Part shown: positions 36,501-48,999 of the stretch, piece by piece | Layout of the letters: each line of letters starts with the position of its first letter | How positions within the stretch are numbered: the first letter of the stretch is position 1 | From: Plasmodiophora brassicae | Lineage: Eukaryota > Endomyxa: Phytomyxea > Phytomyxea > Plasmodiophorida | DNA: 64,000 nt | Reading direction: 5' to 3' | NCBI GenBank assembly: GCA_036867785.1 | Contig: CP145415.1 | Location: 372,001-436,000, forward strand | Position numbers and translations under genes: made by a program | Notes under the pieces: model-generated | Database searches by the model: none | What the model saw: the letters and a program-made list of their open reading frames with translations, nothing else | Told to the model about the DNA's origin: nothing

Positions 36501-36723
36501 CGACGACGCCGCCGAGAAACAGGTCAACCGCATGCAGGTGACGCAGCGCCTCGCATCGCAATGGGCCCGCGGGTTCCGCGTACGCCAGGCGGCCCGGCAG
36601 CGACGCGCCGCCCGCTGGGCCAAGAAGCACGGCTTCCGCCCATCCGCCGCCATCGTCCCGATCACGCAGAACAAACCGTCGCAGGCCGCACCACGAGGAC
36701 CGCCCTCAACGACTTCAAAGTGA
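33512..36723 (+). CDS. SAM-domain cyclic-nucleotide-gated-type ion channel (2)
   Basis: Nine exons (33512-33899, 33962-34197, 34272-34388, 34466-34699, 34761-35276, 35338-35772, 35851-35977, 36046-36215, 36289-36723) give 885 residues in phase. The layout equals the paralogue: SAM domain (about 12-80), six membrane segments from WDILIFLLVVYYG, S4 (RLLRGFKLVRVLKMSRIFKR), pore loop with ANTGVG, C-linker, and cyclic-nucleotide-binding domain ending FGEQCLLENSRRQNSIQ. This copy has two or three more introns in the N-terminal half than its neighbour. The intron at 34700 appears to start with GC (GCACGT) rather than GT, judging by alignment with the paralogue. The C-terminal tail is basic. The role is a cyclic-nucleotide-regulated cation channel; the ion selectivity is not determined. 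Confidence 0.88.
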
Positions 36724-37191
36724 CCTCTTCAGCGTAACTAACATATCGTATATCCATATCATCGAATACCGTATCGAGGTGGTCGAATTCCAAGATGGAG
36801 CTGCGTGCGATGATGGCAGGCACCATTACAGTAGGTAGTCCGGGCAGCCGTCCCATTGCCCGCAAGGTTTTAGAGGTTACGCATATAGGCCGGGCAGCGG
36901 ACGGAGCTGCTCTGACCGGATGGGAGCGACTCCAGTTCAGCAACGTCGGGGGCCGGTGTTGTGCAAGGCATAAATACCGTCCACTACCTACATAGTACAG
37001 CGCAGCAGCAACTGGACGATGCGCGGCGGTCGGTGATGTTTTGCGGGTCCGGCGGGGGCGCCGCGGCTGTGTCCCGCCGTGTGGTGACGCACGGGCCGGG
37101 CGCTCGGCACTGGCGCCGACTGGCCGCCGGCACTGCATCGCATCACACCGGTCGACCCCCGGTCCAATCGAGAACATTCGCGTACTGCCAG

Positions 37192-37224
<33 letters not shown>

Positions 37225-37436
37225 GCCAGCGGACCGGACCTGTGCCTGCGTCCGCGACGATGGCGGTCGCGCGTGGTGTCGCGCCCAGTGGCCGATGCGT
37301 GCCTGCCTGGCCCACAGATCTCGACGGGCCCCATGGTACCGCCCCGAGTAGTACGCTCCATATCGATCCAATCGTACGCGGTTGTTGCGGGGCAGTCGTC
37401 GGCGACGGCCACAACGACGGCGACGACGACGACGAT
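36724..37436. other. Intergenic region with CAG repeat
   Basis: Between the channel stop and the chosen myosin Met I see no separate gene. A CAG/CAGCAC tract (about 37185-37225) and a CGACGA run just before the Met are low-complexity. A frame in register with the myosin stays open from 37041, so the true start could be upstream, but the encoded Ala-run sequence does not look conserved. Confidence 0.5.
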
Positions 37437-40400
37437 ATGGATGGCAAGGACACCATCGAGGTGTGGGTCGAGATCTTCACAGGCAGTGATGGATCGCAGG
37501 CCGCGTCCGCCGACGACGTCAAGTCAGCGGCGCGATCGCATTTCCGCCTGGGCCGGGCATCGTACGAGGCGTACATGGCCGCCGACCTCATGCGAAAGGC
37601 GCAGGAGTCCAGGCGCGCCGCCGAGACCGTCGTGGCCGCGTCGACCGCCATCAGCAATGGGCAGCGGCACCGATCGGTCGACGCCGCGCTGGCCAAGCTG
37701 AAGACGATCAAGAAGACGCACAAGGACAGCGTCGCTGAGAACGATATCCGCCTTGTCGTCATGCTGAACGATTCCGGCGAGGAGCATCACGTACGTGCCC
37801 GTCGATATCTCTCTAGGCACACCTAGACACGCCGTTCTCACTGTCGGTCTCTGCAGGCGCTCCTGCAGCACGTGTTCCCAGCGAACAAGCCGCTGCTGGT
37901 CGGCGAAGCCTCCGACCTGACATCGCTGACGTACATGGAGGAGCCGAACGTGCTGCGATCCCTGCAGGAGCGGTACGGGCACAGGCAGTGCTACACGGCC
38001 ATTGCATCGATCCTGGTCGCCGTCAACCCGTACAAGCGCCTGGACATATACGGGGCCGACTACATGATGAAGTACAGGACGGAGGCGAACGGCGGCGCCG
38101 GCCACAAGGGCAAGCTGCCACCTCACATCTTCGCGTGGGCCGAGACCGCCTACGCCGACCTGTGCCGGCCGTTCTCCACCAGGAGGCAAGCCGCGCCCGT
38201 CAACCAGTCCATCATCGTCTGCGGCGAGAGCGGGTCCGGCAAGACGGAATCCTCCAAGTACCTGATGAGGTACCTGGCCAACCGGTCGCACAGCGCTGTC
38301 GGCGCCGGCGACGACGAAATCGAGAAGCACGAACGCCTGGTGGAACGACAGGTGATGATGCTCCTTCGCGTTTGATGCTGCTGTGGTCCGGGACAGGCGC
38401 TAACTGGTGCACACGGCAGGTCCTCGAAGCGAACCATATCCTGGAAGCGTTCGGCAACGCCAACACGCTGCTCAATCACAACTCGTCTCGGTTTGGCAAG
38501 TTCACCCGGCTGTACTTTGCAACGGAGAACGTCGGCGCTGGGCATGGCGAAGTCGTTGGAGCCTCGACGACGACGTACCTGCTTGAGAAGTCGCGCCTGG
38601 TGCGTCAGAACAAGGGCGAACGCAACTTCCACGTCTTCTACCAGCTATGCGCCGGGCTGAACGCGCGGGAGAAAGCCGAACTTCATCTGGAGGGTGTCGA
38701 CGCGACCGAGTTCCATTACATCAACCAGGGAGGGTGCATGACCGTGGACGGCATCGATGATCGCGAATGGTTCTCCGGTCTGTTGAAATCCATGGGCGTC
38801 CTCGGCATCACCGAGGCCGATCGTGCGCAGGTCTTTTCGGTGATCGCTGCGATCCTCCACCTGGGCAATATCGACTACGTTGAAGACCCAAAGACCGCCG
38901 GCGCATCCATCATCAAGCCGGCATGTGAAACGTCTCTGCAATTCGCTGCTGACCTGCTGGGTGAGGGATGGCGCTGCATTCGCGCGTCGGGCCACGTCTG
39001 ACAGGTGCTCCTTTGCAACAGGTCTGTCCAGCCCAGAACTGAAAGCGGCCTTCAGGAAGCGCTTGACGACCGTCCGAATCAAGACGCCGACCGAATGGAT
39101 CGAGAAGAACCTGTCGGTGACGGACGCGCGATTCAATCGCGACTCAGTGGCGAAATCAATCTACAGCGGCCTGTTCGGGTGGGTTGTCGGCCAGATCAAC
39201 CGCGCGCTCACGGCAACGACGTCGCTGCCATGGATCGGCATTCTCGACGTGTTCGGATTCGAGTCGTTCCAGACGAACTCGTTCGAACAGTTCTGCATCA
39301 ACTTTGCCAACGAGATGCTGCAGCAGCATTTCAACCAGGAGATCCTGCTGTCCGAGCAGAAGGAGTACGCCAAGGAGGCCATTCTCTGGCAGCCGATGAA
39401 CGTCCCGGACAACCAGTCGACCATCGACCTGGTCAGCGATTCCCGCACGGGTATTCTGTCCCTGCTCGACTCCTCCTGCCGCATGCGAGGCACCACGGTG
39501 GACGCGTTCGTTGACTCGCTCATCAAGGCGCACGCCAAGCACGAACGTTTCGATCAGGTATGCGTGCGTTCGATTGCAGCGTCGTCGTGGGCGAACGGGC
39601 CGTGATTGAGGACCCCCGGTGAACAGGTCGTGCGACGTGGCGTTAACAAGGACGTTCGCGCGGGCTTCGTCATCCACCACTATGCCGGCCACGTTGTCTA
39701 CAACGCTGCCGAATTTCTCGTCAAGAACAACGACAGCGACGACCCTGATTCGGTCGCGTTGTTCTCGCAGTCGTCGTCGGCGGTGCTGCGCGCCCTGTTC
39801 CAGGCGAACGGCGACGACGAGCCGGCGGCGAAGGCGGGCGGCCCTCGCAAAGCCCAGACGTCGTTCAGCTCCGTGTCGGCCACGTTCAAGAAGCAGCTGG
39901 CGTCGCTGATGGAGACCCTGCAGTCGACGTCGGCGTACTTCGTCCGGTGCATCAAGCCGAACACGAAGTGTGAGTCCTGGGCCTTCGACCTGGACTACGT
40001 GCGGCCGCAGCTGCGTTGCGGCGGTCTGGTGGAAGCGGTTCGCATGCTCAAAGTCGGGTTCCCCACGCGGGTCACCTTCGACCAGGTCTACGCGCAGTAC
40101 TCGCCGCTGCTCGATCCAGCACCCCGCACGCCCCTGAACAAGCGGGACTTCAGCCAGGCCGTCCTTTTCCTGTTCGGCCTGCGACGCAACGAATACCAGC
40201 TGGGCCTCACAAAGGTATGGGCGAGCCGTTGTGCTCAACGCTCGTGTGAGGTGTGCCTCGACGCTGATCTGTACACCTGCCCTGGTGTGCTAGGTGTTCT
40301 TCCGGGCCGGCAAACGCGCGTTCCTGGAAACGGTCATGAACCGCGACGAGAAACTGACGGCGAAGGACATGGCCGCCCTGATGGGGTTCATCAACCGCAA

Positions 40401-41328
40401 GCGGTGGCAGCGCCTGATCGGGACCGTGAAGTCCCTGGTCATCCAGTGGCGCGCCATCAAGCTGGAACGCTGCCTGGAGCAATGGCGACAGGCGGCCCGC
40501 ATCCTCTGCATCTACCATCGGTCGCTCGTTCGGCGCCTGCGCCGCGCGCGCCGAACGATCGCCGTTCGTCGCCTGCAGGCCGCCGTCAAGACGTACTCGC
40601 TGACCTGCGCCGCCATGGGCGAACTTCGCAAGGCGAAACTCGAGCAAGAGCGCCTGGCGCGCCTGGAACAAGAACGACAGGAGCAGTCGCGTCGTCAGAA
40701 GCAGGCAGAGGAAGCGGCTGCCGCTGCCGCTGCCGCCGCCGCTCAGGAAGACGAGCAGCGCCGTGCGGAAGCGGAACGCGCTGAGATCGCTGCCGCCGTG
40801 GCACGCGCTACGGCTGCTGCTGGTGGTGGTGCTGCTGCTGCTGCTGGTGGACGGGGGCCAAAGTCGTCGGCGTCGTCTCGGGTCGCATCTGTGGCACATT
40901 CTCGCGTGGCGTCGACGCTGGCCGGGCAAGGCACGGCGGCCCCTGCCGGTGCGGCCGGTGACAGCAAGCGCGTCCAGGCGCTGGAGGCGGAGAACGCCCA
41001 GCTGCAGGAGAAGCTGCGGACGGCGCTGGCCGAGATCGACAGGCTGAAGGACGTGGTCGACCAGCTCGACGACATCAACAACCGCCTGGTCGAGGACCTC
41101 ATGAACGAGCTGGTGCTGCGCACGCAGGTCCAGGAGGAATCGGCGGGGGGCGGTCCGCTGCCCGCCATGGCGCAGGGCGACATGTACGGGGCGGCGGCCG
41201 CCGAGGCGAACGTCGACCAGTTCAAGGCGTCCGGCGGGTTCGTCCCGCCCGCGCACGCCGGTCCGCGCCGCCAGCTGATCTCGCACGCGTCCGCTCGACG
41301 TAACGAGAGCGAGTGTGCCATTCAGTAG
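37437..41328 (+). CDS. Unconventional myosin heavy chain
   Basis: Six exons (37437-37790, 37857-38351, 38420-38960, 39022-39557, 39627-40214, 40294-41328) join in phase to about 1,182 residues. A novel N-terminal region of about 118 residues precedes the motor. Motor motifs are the P-loop GESGSGKT (residues 241-248), switch I NHNSSRFGKF (about 302-311), switch II LDVFGFESF (about 538-546), the actin-binding/relay region, YFVRCIKPN, and the converter end KVFFRAGK. Degenerate IQ-like segments (RAIKLERCLEQWRQAARI, AVRRLQAAVKTY) follow. Then come an E/Q/R-rich helix with Ala runs, a short coiled coil (VQALEAENAQLQEKL...) and a Gly/Ala-rich tail. It should be an actin-based ATPase motor, possibly dimeric through the coiled coil. 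I cannot assign a myosin class. The start Met is a choice among in-frame options. Confidence 0.93.
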
Positions 41329-42071
41329 CCGCGGGCGACGATCGCCCTGCGTGGGGCACCTGGTCGACGTTTGCCCGTGCTACGCCTGCACTTTGCTTCC
41401 ATCATCTGCCTGAGCCTGTACTATACACACACACACATATATTATATTGCATACTGGTCAATGCGATCCCGTCGGCCGGTACCTGTTCGGTCCCCGTACC
41501 GTGGCACCCAGGCGCCACCGGCATCCTGTAGGTACTGCTATGGGGCGTACTTGCACCTGCACCTGCACCTACTGGCTCTGTTCCCGCCCACTGAAACTGC
41601 AAACACGCGTCTGCCCCCATTGGACCATTCCACATTGCGCTGTACATATTCCTGTACACACACACGCAGCAGAAAATGCACCTCCGTCAGGTGACAGGGA
41701 CACCTACTCAATTGCAGAGTGAAGCGTCCGCCGCGCGCCATCCAAATCGGGCGTGCGGCCCCCGTGCGGTCCCAGCGGCGAGCGCGTGGCGCCCCTGGTC
41801 GATCGCGGCCGGCGCCTCCGCCGTCATTTCCCATTAAGCAGCCCCGTGGGGTAATCTGTCTATATGACGGTACGGGCAGGCCCACCACCACTACCACCAA
41901 CACCACCGCCCTCCTCATGGCGTATGCCCGCCTACGTCAGGCTGGCCCTGATCGGCATATCCCTGTATGCGTCGGCGGGCAAGGTCCTCCTGCTGGGCCG
42001 CCCATCTCACGTGAACGGCACCCGCGGCATTATGCACGTTGGTGACGCGTCTCGCGCGTCCCAGCCTCCCT
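41329..42071. other. Intergenic DNA with CA and CACCTG microsatellites
   Basis: No gene is supported. There is a (CA)n-TATATTATATT stretch near 41425-41452, a CACCTG run near 41550-41570 and an AC run near 41655-41670. A hydrophobic short ORF near 41918 has no family resemblance. Confidence 0.55.
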
Positions 42072-43374
42072 ATGACCGCAACTGACGACGCGTGCCAGGC
42101 CGATCATCAAGCCCATCTCGCCTTCCTTCGGGCCTGTGTCACCCATCTCAACGTCAGCCCTGTCCCGTCCGTCAACGCAGGCGCCTTTGCTCACGAACGG
42201 TGCCGCCGCCATAGGTCGACGAAACTCGTGCCGCTGTGCAATTCTTCGGCAGGGTGGCGCGCAAGGTACGCGAATCGATCCCAACGCGGTTGCTGGATGC
42301 CCCCAGGACGCAGCGTGTCGACCTCGGCAATGGCGTCGCCGGCGAATGGTTCTACCCCGGGATCGACGTCCTTGGACGCGACGGCGTCGTCGACGTGTCC
42401 AACCTGGACGCCGCCGTCCTGTTCGTACACGGCGGGGGATACACGCTAGGAGGTCGGTCGGCACCCGGTCGACGTTCCCGTTTGCCTGATGCGCGCGCGC
42501 GCAGACCATTACCTGTACTCCCCAGGCCTGTTTAAGATCATCGACGGGTCCAGCATCCGCCTGGCGATCCTCTGTGTACGAATGCCTGCCTGCCTGCCTC
42601 CACATTGCGCTCGGTGACTGTGGGTTGTCAGGTGGAGTACACGCTGTCGCCAGACGCCACGTTCCCAACGCAGATCGAGGAGGTGGTCGCCGCGTACCGA
42701 TACCTGCTGGACAGGGGTATGCCGGCGTCGTCGATCGCGTTCATGGGCGACTCGGCGGGCGACAACCTGGTCGTGTCGTCGAACCTGTGGATACGGGACC
42801 TGACGCTGCTGCCGATGCCGGCCGCCATGGTCCTGATCTCCCCGTGGGTCGACCTGCGCCACAACGCGTCCGCCTTCACGTGCAACGTCGACGTCGACTT
42901 TATCGGTGCGTACTCACAACGGGGGAGACGGAACGCCTGGTGCAGCAGGGCAACGGTCTGACGGCTCCGTCAGGTGGCCGCCCTGCCGTCCTGTCCGAGA
43001 TGACGGATTTGTATTTATCGGGGACGGGCGTCTCCCCGTCCAGCCCCTTCGTGTCCGTCGTCCTGGCGGACCTGTCGCGCATGCCCGAATCGCTACTCGT
43101 CTACGGTCAGGCCCTGCCCGAACCGGAACTGGGCACCTGACGGATCCGTGCGCTGCACGTTGCAGGTGAGCATGAAGTGTTCCACGACGACATCGCCGAG
43201 TTCGGCCGGCGCCTGAACGCGTGCGGCGTGCCCTCGGAAGCCGTTGTCCTGCACCGCATGCCCCATGCGGCCGGTTTGCTCGAAGAGGCGTTCGGGCCCG
43301 AATGCCGGCACTCGTTCGCCCGCATCGTCCCGTTCCTGCATCGAACACTGCAGCGACCACGACCCCGCCCATAA
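42072..43374 (+). CDS. Alpha/beta hydrolase, HSL-type esterase/lipase
   Basis: Six exons (42072-42152, 42215-42452, 42505-42575, 42632-42905, 42974-43105, 43166-43374) add to exactly 335 codons including the stop. The oxyanion-hole motif HGGG (residues about 99-102) and the nucleophile motif GDSAG (Ser about 171) identify the hormone-sensitive-lipase branch of alpha/beta hydrolases (fold-3). The region GEHEVFHDD carries the acidic residue and MPHA near the C-terminus the catalytic His. EYTLSPDATFP matches the usual Y-R/T-L-(A/S)-P-E motif. It should hydrolyse short-chain esters or lipids; the substrate is unknown. There is no signal peptide in this model. The first exon (27 residues) is the least certain part. 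Confidence 0.85.
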
Positions 43375-43528
43375 TACGAATACACTGTGGACGGGAATGC
43401 CTTCGGCAGGGGGCGTGGACATGGGAAGCAGAATGATTGTATGGGAAACCGTTTCCGGCCAGTTGTGTAAGCTGTGACAATTGCCAGGGAACAGAGCGCT
43501 GGTGGCCCTGAGGGTGGCGCACCGACGA

Positions 43529-46500
43529 TCAGCGACGCTTCGGGTTGTCTTCGTCCTCGTCCGACGACACGTCACCGTAGGTCCAGATGCCGGCGTGCTG
43601 CGCCTTCGCCTCGGCCTCGGCGGCCTTCAGCTTATCGAGCACCTTGCGCAGGCCCCGCGCCGGGCGACTTGGAACGCGTACAACACCATGACGAAGCAGG
43701 ACCTCGTTGACAGACGGCAGCGCCTTCTCCGAAGGCTTGCCAGTCGCTGGGTCGTTGACAGGCGTCAGCGTGACGTGCGCGATGCCCCTTTCGCGATCGA
43801 CCGCGTCAATGTGGGCAGTACAATGCGCGGTCCAAGCCTGTTCCGCGAACAGCGCCATGGCGTCGTCCAGGTAGTCCTTCGACAGAGCGATGCCCGACAG
43901 CGTCGCGTGCTTGGCCAGAGGCGGGACGCGCAGGGCAGGCACGCCTTCAGGGACAGGACGGACAGAGGTGACCTCCGCATGGTTGCCGTAGTCAATGAAG
44001 TTGACCAGATACCGGCCCCCGAGGCCGATCTTGTCGACCTTGGCGCGGCACCACGTACCGTCGTCGAACTGGGCGAGACAGACTGTTGTAACCAACCAAT
44101 GAGATCCCGTCCACAACAGTATGACTAACGCAGGGCGCCTACAGTCTCCGCGCTTCGGGGTGAACGCAGCCGAGCTCGACGGCAGCGCAGCAAGTGCATC
44201 GCGAACTTTGGCCACGTTGGCGTCCTTGACATCCTGGAAGTAGAAGTTCGTCGGGTCAAACAGTTCCGTGATCTGAACCGTCGCCGCCGTCTGCTGCTCC
44301 TGAGCCGCCGACCGCTCCTCTTCCTTCTCTTGCTCCCTACGCAACCGGTCGCGCTCCTCGGCCTTCTTGCGCTCGGCGTCGGGATCCCAGTCCTTCCAGA
44401 TGCCGACGCGCGCCTTCTGGGCGGCTTGCTCAAACGAGATCAGCTCCGCAGAGTACGGGCTACGCTCCGCCTCTCGGCGCATGACATGGGCGTACCCACG
44501 TTCCAGCAGCTGCAGGGCCAGGTTCTTGCGCTCGAAGAACAACGCGCCGACAAAGTTCTCCCCTGCCAACCGACAGATTAGACCAGAGCAGGGGCGATAC
44601 ATCACAACGTTCGCCACCTTTCTCCATAGACTGAACTTCGACTTCGACGTCTTGCTGGAAAATCTTGGAGCGAATGAATTCGTTCACCTCGGCCGCGAGC
44701 GGGTTGGGCGTCTCGCCCTTGCCAGACGGCAGCCGAATCCCAGCCAGCATAAACGTGAAGATGTGCGACATGGAAGGGACGAACAGCTTGACGCGACCGC
44801 CATTGAAAACGTACTCCACAACCGCCTTGACCTTGCCCGCCCGTTGGACAGAGGAGAAGAATTGGTTGGTCTTCATGCTGTGGTCTCGCTGCTTGCGCAG
44901 CTGCTCTTCGGTCGGGTTCTTGGCCGGCACTCGCACCTTCTCACTGAGATCAACCATCGGCTGCGAAGCAGGCTTGCTTCCGTGGATCCCCTTCTTGGCA
45001 GCAGCGGCCTTGCTTTCAGCGGCCTGCAGAGATTCGTAGTGCGCGCTGCGCTCGTCATCCATACGGTGCTTCACGACTTCGGCGAAACCCAGGGAGACAA
45101 TAACCTCGGCAATGTTTTCTTTGCCTTGGAACACGGATGCAAACACACGCTCATCCTGGTCACGGGCGTCTGCGGATGGCTTACGAACATAATCAATGCA
45201 GACGCGAACCTGCGCAGACGGAGTCAGTGTCATCATTGATGACGAAGGCGTTCACCAGGTATATACCTTCTTCCCGATGAGTCTCTTGCGAACCCATTCC
45301 TTTGCTTCCACAGACCAGAGGTCTCCTTCACGGTCCCTGAAGGGAAGGCGCGGGGCGCGAATGCTGGCAAGCGACAGACGGTGCTCCTTCTTGGCGCTAT
45401 CCTCGACAACGATGACATCGGCATTGACGACCTGGACGACTTTGCCAGTAAACTCTTTGCCGCGGACGTCTTCAACGGGTTCGGGCGCCGTGAACTTTTT
45501 CCAGAGACGAAGCTTCTGGGCCTTCGCTGCAGCCTCAGCCACTGCAAGATCGGACTTGTTGGGCGCCAAAGCAGCCGACCAGTCGATGTACTTCGCCAAG
45601 CCATGCTTCAGAAGTGCAACGGCAATGTCGCCTTGCGTAACGGAGACCGTGCCGAACAGGTTGCCGAACTTGTCGCATCCGAACAGCGTGACAGTAACGT
45701 CGCGGTTCAGCAGCCGAGCCGCAGTGAACGCCTGCGCCTCGACAGCCCATTCCTCCGGCTTGTCCTTGGACGTTGCCGCGCCTGTTCTTGCGCCGAGCGG
45801 GATACGCGGGGCCTGAGCACCAGCAAGGTGCACCATGAAGATGGTGTGCGCTTTACCAGGCACCTCGATACGCAACGACGAACCTTCGCGGACCTATTCC
45901 TGATTGTCATATTGGCAGCTCAGCAAACCGCACTAGCACGCTGCCTCGAACCTGGTCAACAATGCCCTGGAGCGCCTTGCCACGGTTTGCGTTGAAGAAC
46001 TCGCGAAGCTCCTCGGCCGTCGTTAGGTACTCAACCTTACGAACGGCGCTGGCGGCCGGCTTCGCCGCATGGACGCCTTTGTGGGCCGCCTCAGCCTCCG
46101 CCTGCGCAGCAATCAAAGGCTCCAGTTCCGGCTTGGGTTTCATGCCCTCTTTCGCGGGTTTGACACGCGCTGTACCAATGGAACTGTTAGGCCTATTGAC
46201 AGCGGCATCGACGCGCAGGAGGCATTACCCCATCCGTTCTTGACAAGGTTCTCCGACAGATCGCCGACACCTTCGAGTTCCGCCGTACCGTAATCGCGTT
46301 GCGACTCGGCATGCGTGTACGTGACGGCAAACTTGACGCGCTTGCCAATGACGAGGCGTCGCAGGTATTCCTTGGCCTCCCAGGCGAACGGCTCGTCGAC
46401 CGCCCCTTTCTTACGGCCCAGCTTCGGGACAACCAGCCCGGACAGGATCAGCGTCTTCTCTGGTGGCGGACGATCCGCGGTGGCGGCTCCGACCAGGACC

Positions 46501-46872
46501 TAGTGCGCCAGAGATAAATGTATCGTCACACGGCAGGCACCACGCGTACATCACGTACAAGGGTATCAGCGGACGGGACGGATTTGACAAGAGCCAGGCC
46601 GCTCAGTATGACGTTACCGGCCGGGGCCGCAGATGCATCGGGCGCATCGACCTTCTCGTCGGCGGCCGGCGTGTTGGCAACTATTAATAGTCGACACGAT
46701 GAGCCGACTGGCAGCACAGCGCATCGTCGTACGTACCGTGCTTCTGGTGGATGCCAAACGAGATCTTGGCCTGGGCGACGGGGTCGGCGTTGACGACCCG
46801 TCCGGCGATTTCGGCGACGGACGGCCCCATGTGCGCCACGGGCTGGACGTCGACGGGCGTGGGCGCCGACAT
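43529..46872 (-). CDS. SND1: Tudor-SN / staphylococcal nuclease domain protein 1
   Basis: Eight exons (46872-46737, 46680-46559, 46499-46229, 46169-45952, 45893-45267, 45209-44618, 44562-44143, 44082-43529) close in phase to 979 residues, slightly longer than the usual ~910. Four staphylococcal-nuclease-like repeats follow one another (for example AWEAKEYLRRLVIGKRVKF and SVEAKEWVRKRLIGKKVRVCIDY). Then comes a Tudor domain starting at about residue 790 (GDFCLAQFDDGTWCRAKV ... VNFIDYGN) and a final partial nuclease repeat. Tudor-SN is a conserved RNA-binding scaffold and nuclease in splicing, stress granules and RNA decay. The gene is convergent with the esterase (154 bp between the stops). A Lys/Glu/Gln-rich charged helix lies before the Tudor domain. 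Start chosen at MSAPTPVDV; no better upstream Met is seen. Confidence 0.94.
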
Positions 46873-47211
46873 GTCTAGTTGCGGGGCGGGTGTCAGGTGC
46901 TCTGGCCTAGCGTGCGGGCAGCGGGCGGTGTGACGCAGGACGGACGCACACGCACACACACACACACACGGACAGACAGAGAGACCCGGGGTGGTGCACC
47001 GCCGGACGACCAAAATACGAAATTGGTCAACGGGGGGTGAGAGTCCGTCGCGCAGTGCGCCGCCGGCAACCAGTCCACGTCACGACAAAAATCCCCCCGG
47101 CGGCAGCCCCAGCGGCCCAGCGCCTCCGCCTGACGTGTTGACTGCTATTATTATCGGGCAGCGCCAGGGAATATTCCGGCGTCCCGAAGCCAGGGCGCCG
47201 CGTCTGTATCG
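46873..47211. other. Intergenic region with (CA)n microsatellite
   Basis: It lies upstream of SND1 and downstream of the fucosyltransferase, both on the minus strand. It holds an ACACAC run (about 46946-46972) and probably the SND1 promoter. No gene is seen. Confidence 0.55.
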
Positions 47212-48729
47212 TTATGTGCTGTCTGCGAACCGGACCGGATCGGCAGTGCACTGCTTCTCCAGGTCCAGGGCTAGCGCTTGGCACATGAGGCACTGCGGGT
47301 CGGGCATGCTGCTCTGGGCGTGCAGGAACTTCCATCCCGGGAGCGTCGCCTCGACGGGAAGCGTCTTCCATGCCAGCATTGCGTCGTACGATGACGGAGA
47401 CGCAGACAGGGCGTGCAGGCGGTCGCTCAGCGCCTGGACGCCGCCGAGTGCCCGGTAGTCGATGATGATCTGGTCGCTGGGCACGGGCAGGAAATCCTGA
47501 ATGTTGGGCGCGCCGAGGTACACGGGTACGCAGCCCGCTGTCAACGATTGCCACACTGCACGCGGTGCCATCAGACGCGATGTCGCACAGGCGCCGAACC
47601 TGCTGGCTTACGCTTCTCGGTGACGTAGTCCTGGGCGATAGTGTTCTCTACAAGGGACACATCAGTCTCCTGGTTACAGGGGCAAGGGTGCCAGCGCATG
47701 CTGCCGGATCAGCTTACCCATGGCAACACAGAACTGCGACCCATGTGGTCAGTAGCTGTCTTACGCGTCAAACATGGGGACGCGGGCGCGCGTACCTTGT
47801 AGGTTGAGAAGAGTGCGACCTTGTCGTTGTTGAGTTCAGGCGGGAACTCCCGGTTGTGACTGCACGCTCCAAACGCGTGTACAGGATAGCCTCCCGGCAG
47901 GCGGATCAGCTCGTCCATGATCTGCTGCCTGCCAGACGCCGGTCCGCAGTTGCCGTTCAGGAACGCAACCGCGTCGACCTTCTTCGACTGCGGTATGGGC
48001 GGACGTGTGATGCCCGCCATCCACTCCCCCGAGTACAGGCAGGGGATCGTCGCCGACAACCTGTACGACATCTCGTAGTCGAACTGGCCCATGAAGTTCG
48101 GGTTGTCCAACTCGCCGTAATTCGCCGCGCTGCATGGATGACAATGAGAAACGGTCCGCGACGGCACACCGACGAGCTCGACGGTACCTCTCAATGCTCA
48201 TCACGACGAGCTTCTGGTTCGGGTGCGTTCTCTGGATGCCGCCTGGCGCGCCGGGCACGTGCACCCAGAGCGCGTGGCTCTCCTGTCGACGACTTGGCGT
48301 GTTGGAGAATTCGCACTGCAGGAATTCGCCGTCCCTCCAGGGGCACCGGTCGATGACGTGTGCGTAACCGGGGCCCAGGTAGTGCCCCGAATCAATGTAC
48401 ACGGTCAGCAGGCCGAGCTCCTGTGCAGTCATGGGGCGATACGGGTGCGCTACCGGTTGTCCTCGCAGGGCGTTCAGCTCCTGAATCGGCAGCGGCTTCG
48501 GGGGCGGCCGGGGGCTCATGGGGTCGCGGAATACCAACTCGGTGCCCACCTGCCGGTCGTCGGTCGTCGACATGGTCGCTATCAACAGGAACGACGCGAT
48601 GCTGAGGGCCATCGTGAACGGCAGCAGGTACCGGTGGCGGGCGACGCGCTGCAGCACATGGACCGAGTACGACGGGCGCCGATCCGACGATTTCAACGGC
48701 AACAGCATATCGCACCCGCGGGCGTGCAC
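47212..48729 (-). CDS. GT10 fucosyltransferase, type II membrane protein
   Basis: Four exons (48729-48188, 48129-47796, 47669-47612, 47555-47212) give 425 residues in phase. A short basic cytosolic tail precedes one membrane anchor (YLLPFTMALSIASFLLIATM, about residues 34-53), as in Golgi glycosyltransferases. SIESAANYG matches the ESP-like acceptor-site motif, and FDYEMSYRLSATIP the (F/Y)-x-MSYR-x-x-(S/A)-D-I-P motif. ENTIAQDYVTEKLWQSL followed by GCVPVYLGAPNIQDFLP is the GDP-fucose-binding signature of family 10 alpha-1,3/4-fucosyltransferases. It should add fucose to N-glycans or other glycans in the Golgi. The third intron border (126-bp intron) is the weakest part of the model. Other in-frame Met codons near the start are possible. 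Confidence 0.9.
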
Positions 48730-48999
48730 GAACGTACGCTGGAGGCCCCCCTATCCCGTGCGGGTGCGTTTTGCAAGAGCTGATCACCCGCTCCACCAGT
48801 GCCAGGCCGCAGCGGAAGGCAACCCGCAACGCCGCGACTCGAGACGCACGCCGCACCGATTAATCATGCGAATAATGCCGACCCAGTAGACACGGCCACG
48901 TCGCGCGCGTTGGTAAGGTACCTACACGGCGGCGGGCTCCCGGCTTGCATGGGAGCCGCCGGGTGGCCGCCGGCCCTACTACCAGGGCACATTTTTGCC

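Noticed and set aside
36961-37701. A Gln-rich ORF over the CAG repeat as a gene
   Set aside because: It overlaps the myosin first exon in another frame and shows no domain. The open frame comes from the repeat and high GC.
43481-46293. Plus-strand ORFs opposite SND1
   Set aside because: No domain or splice logic, while the minus strand gives a full in-phase Tudor-SN.
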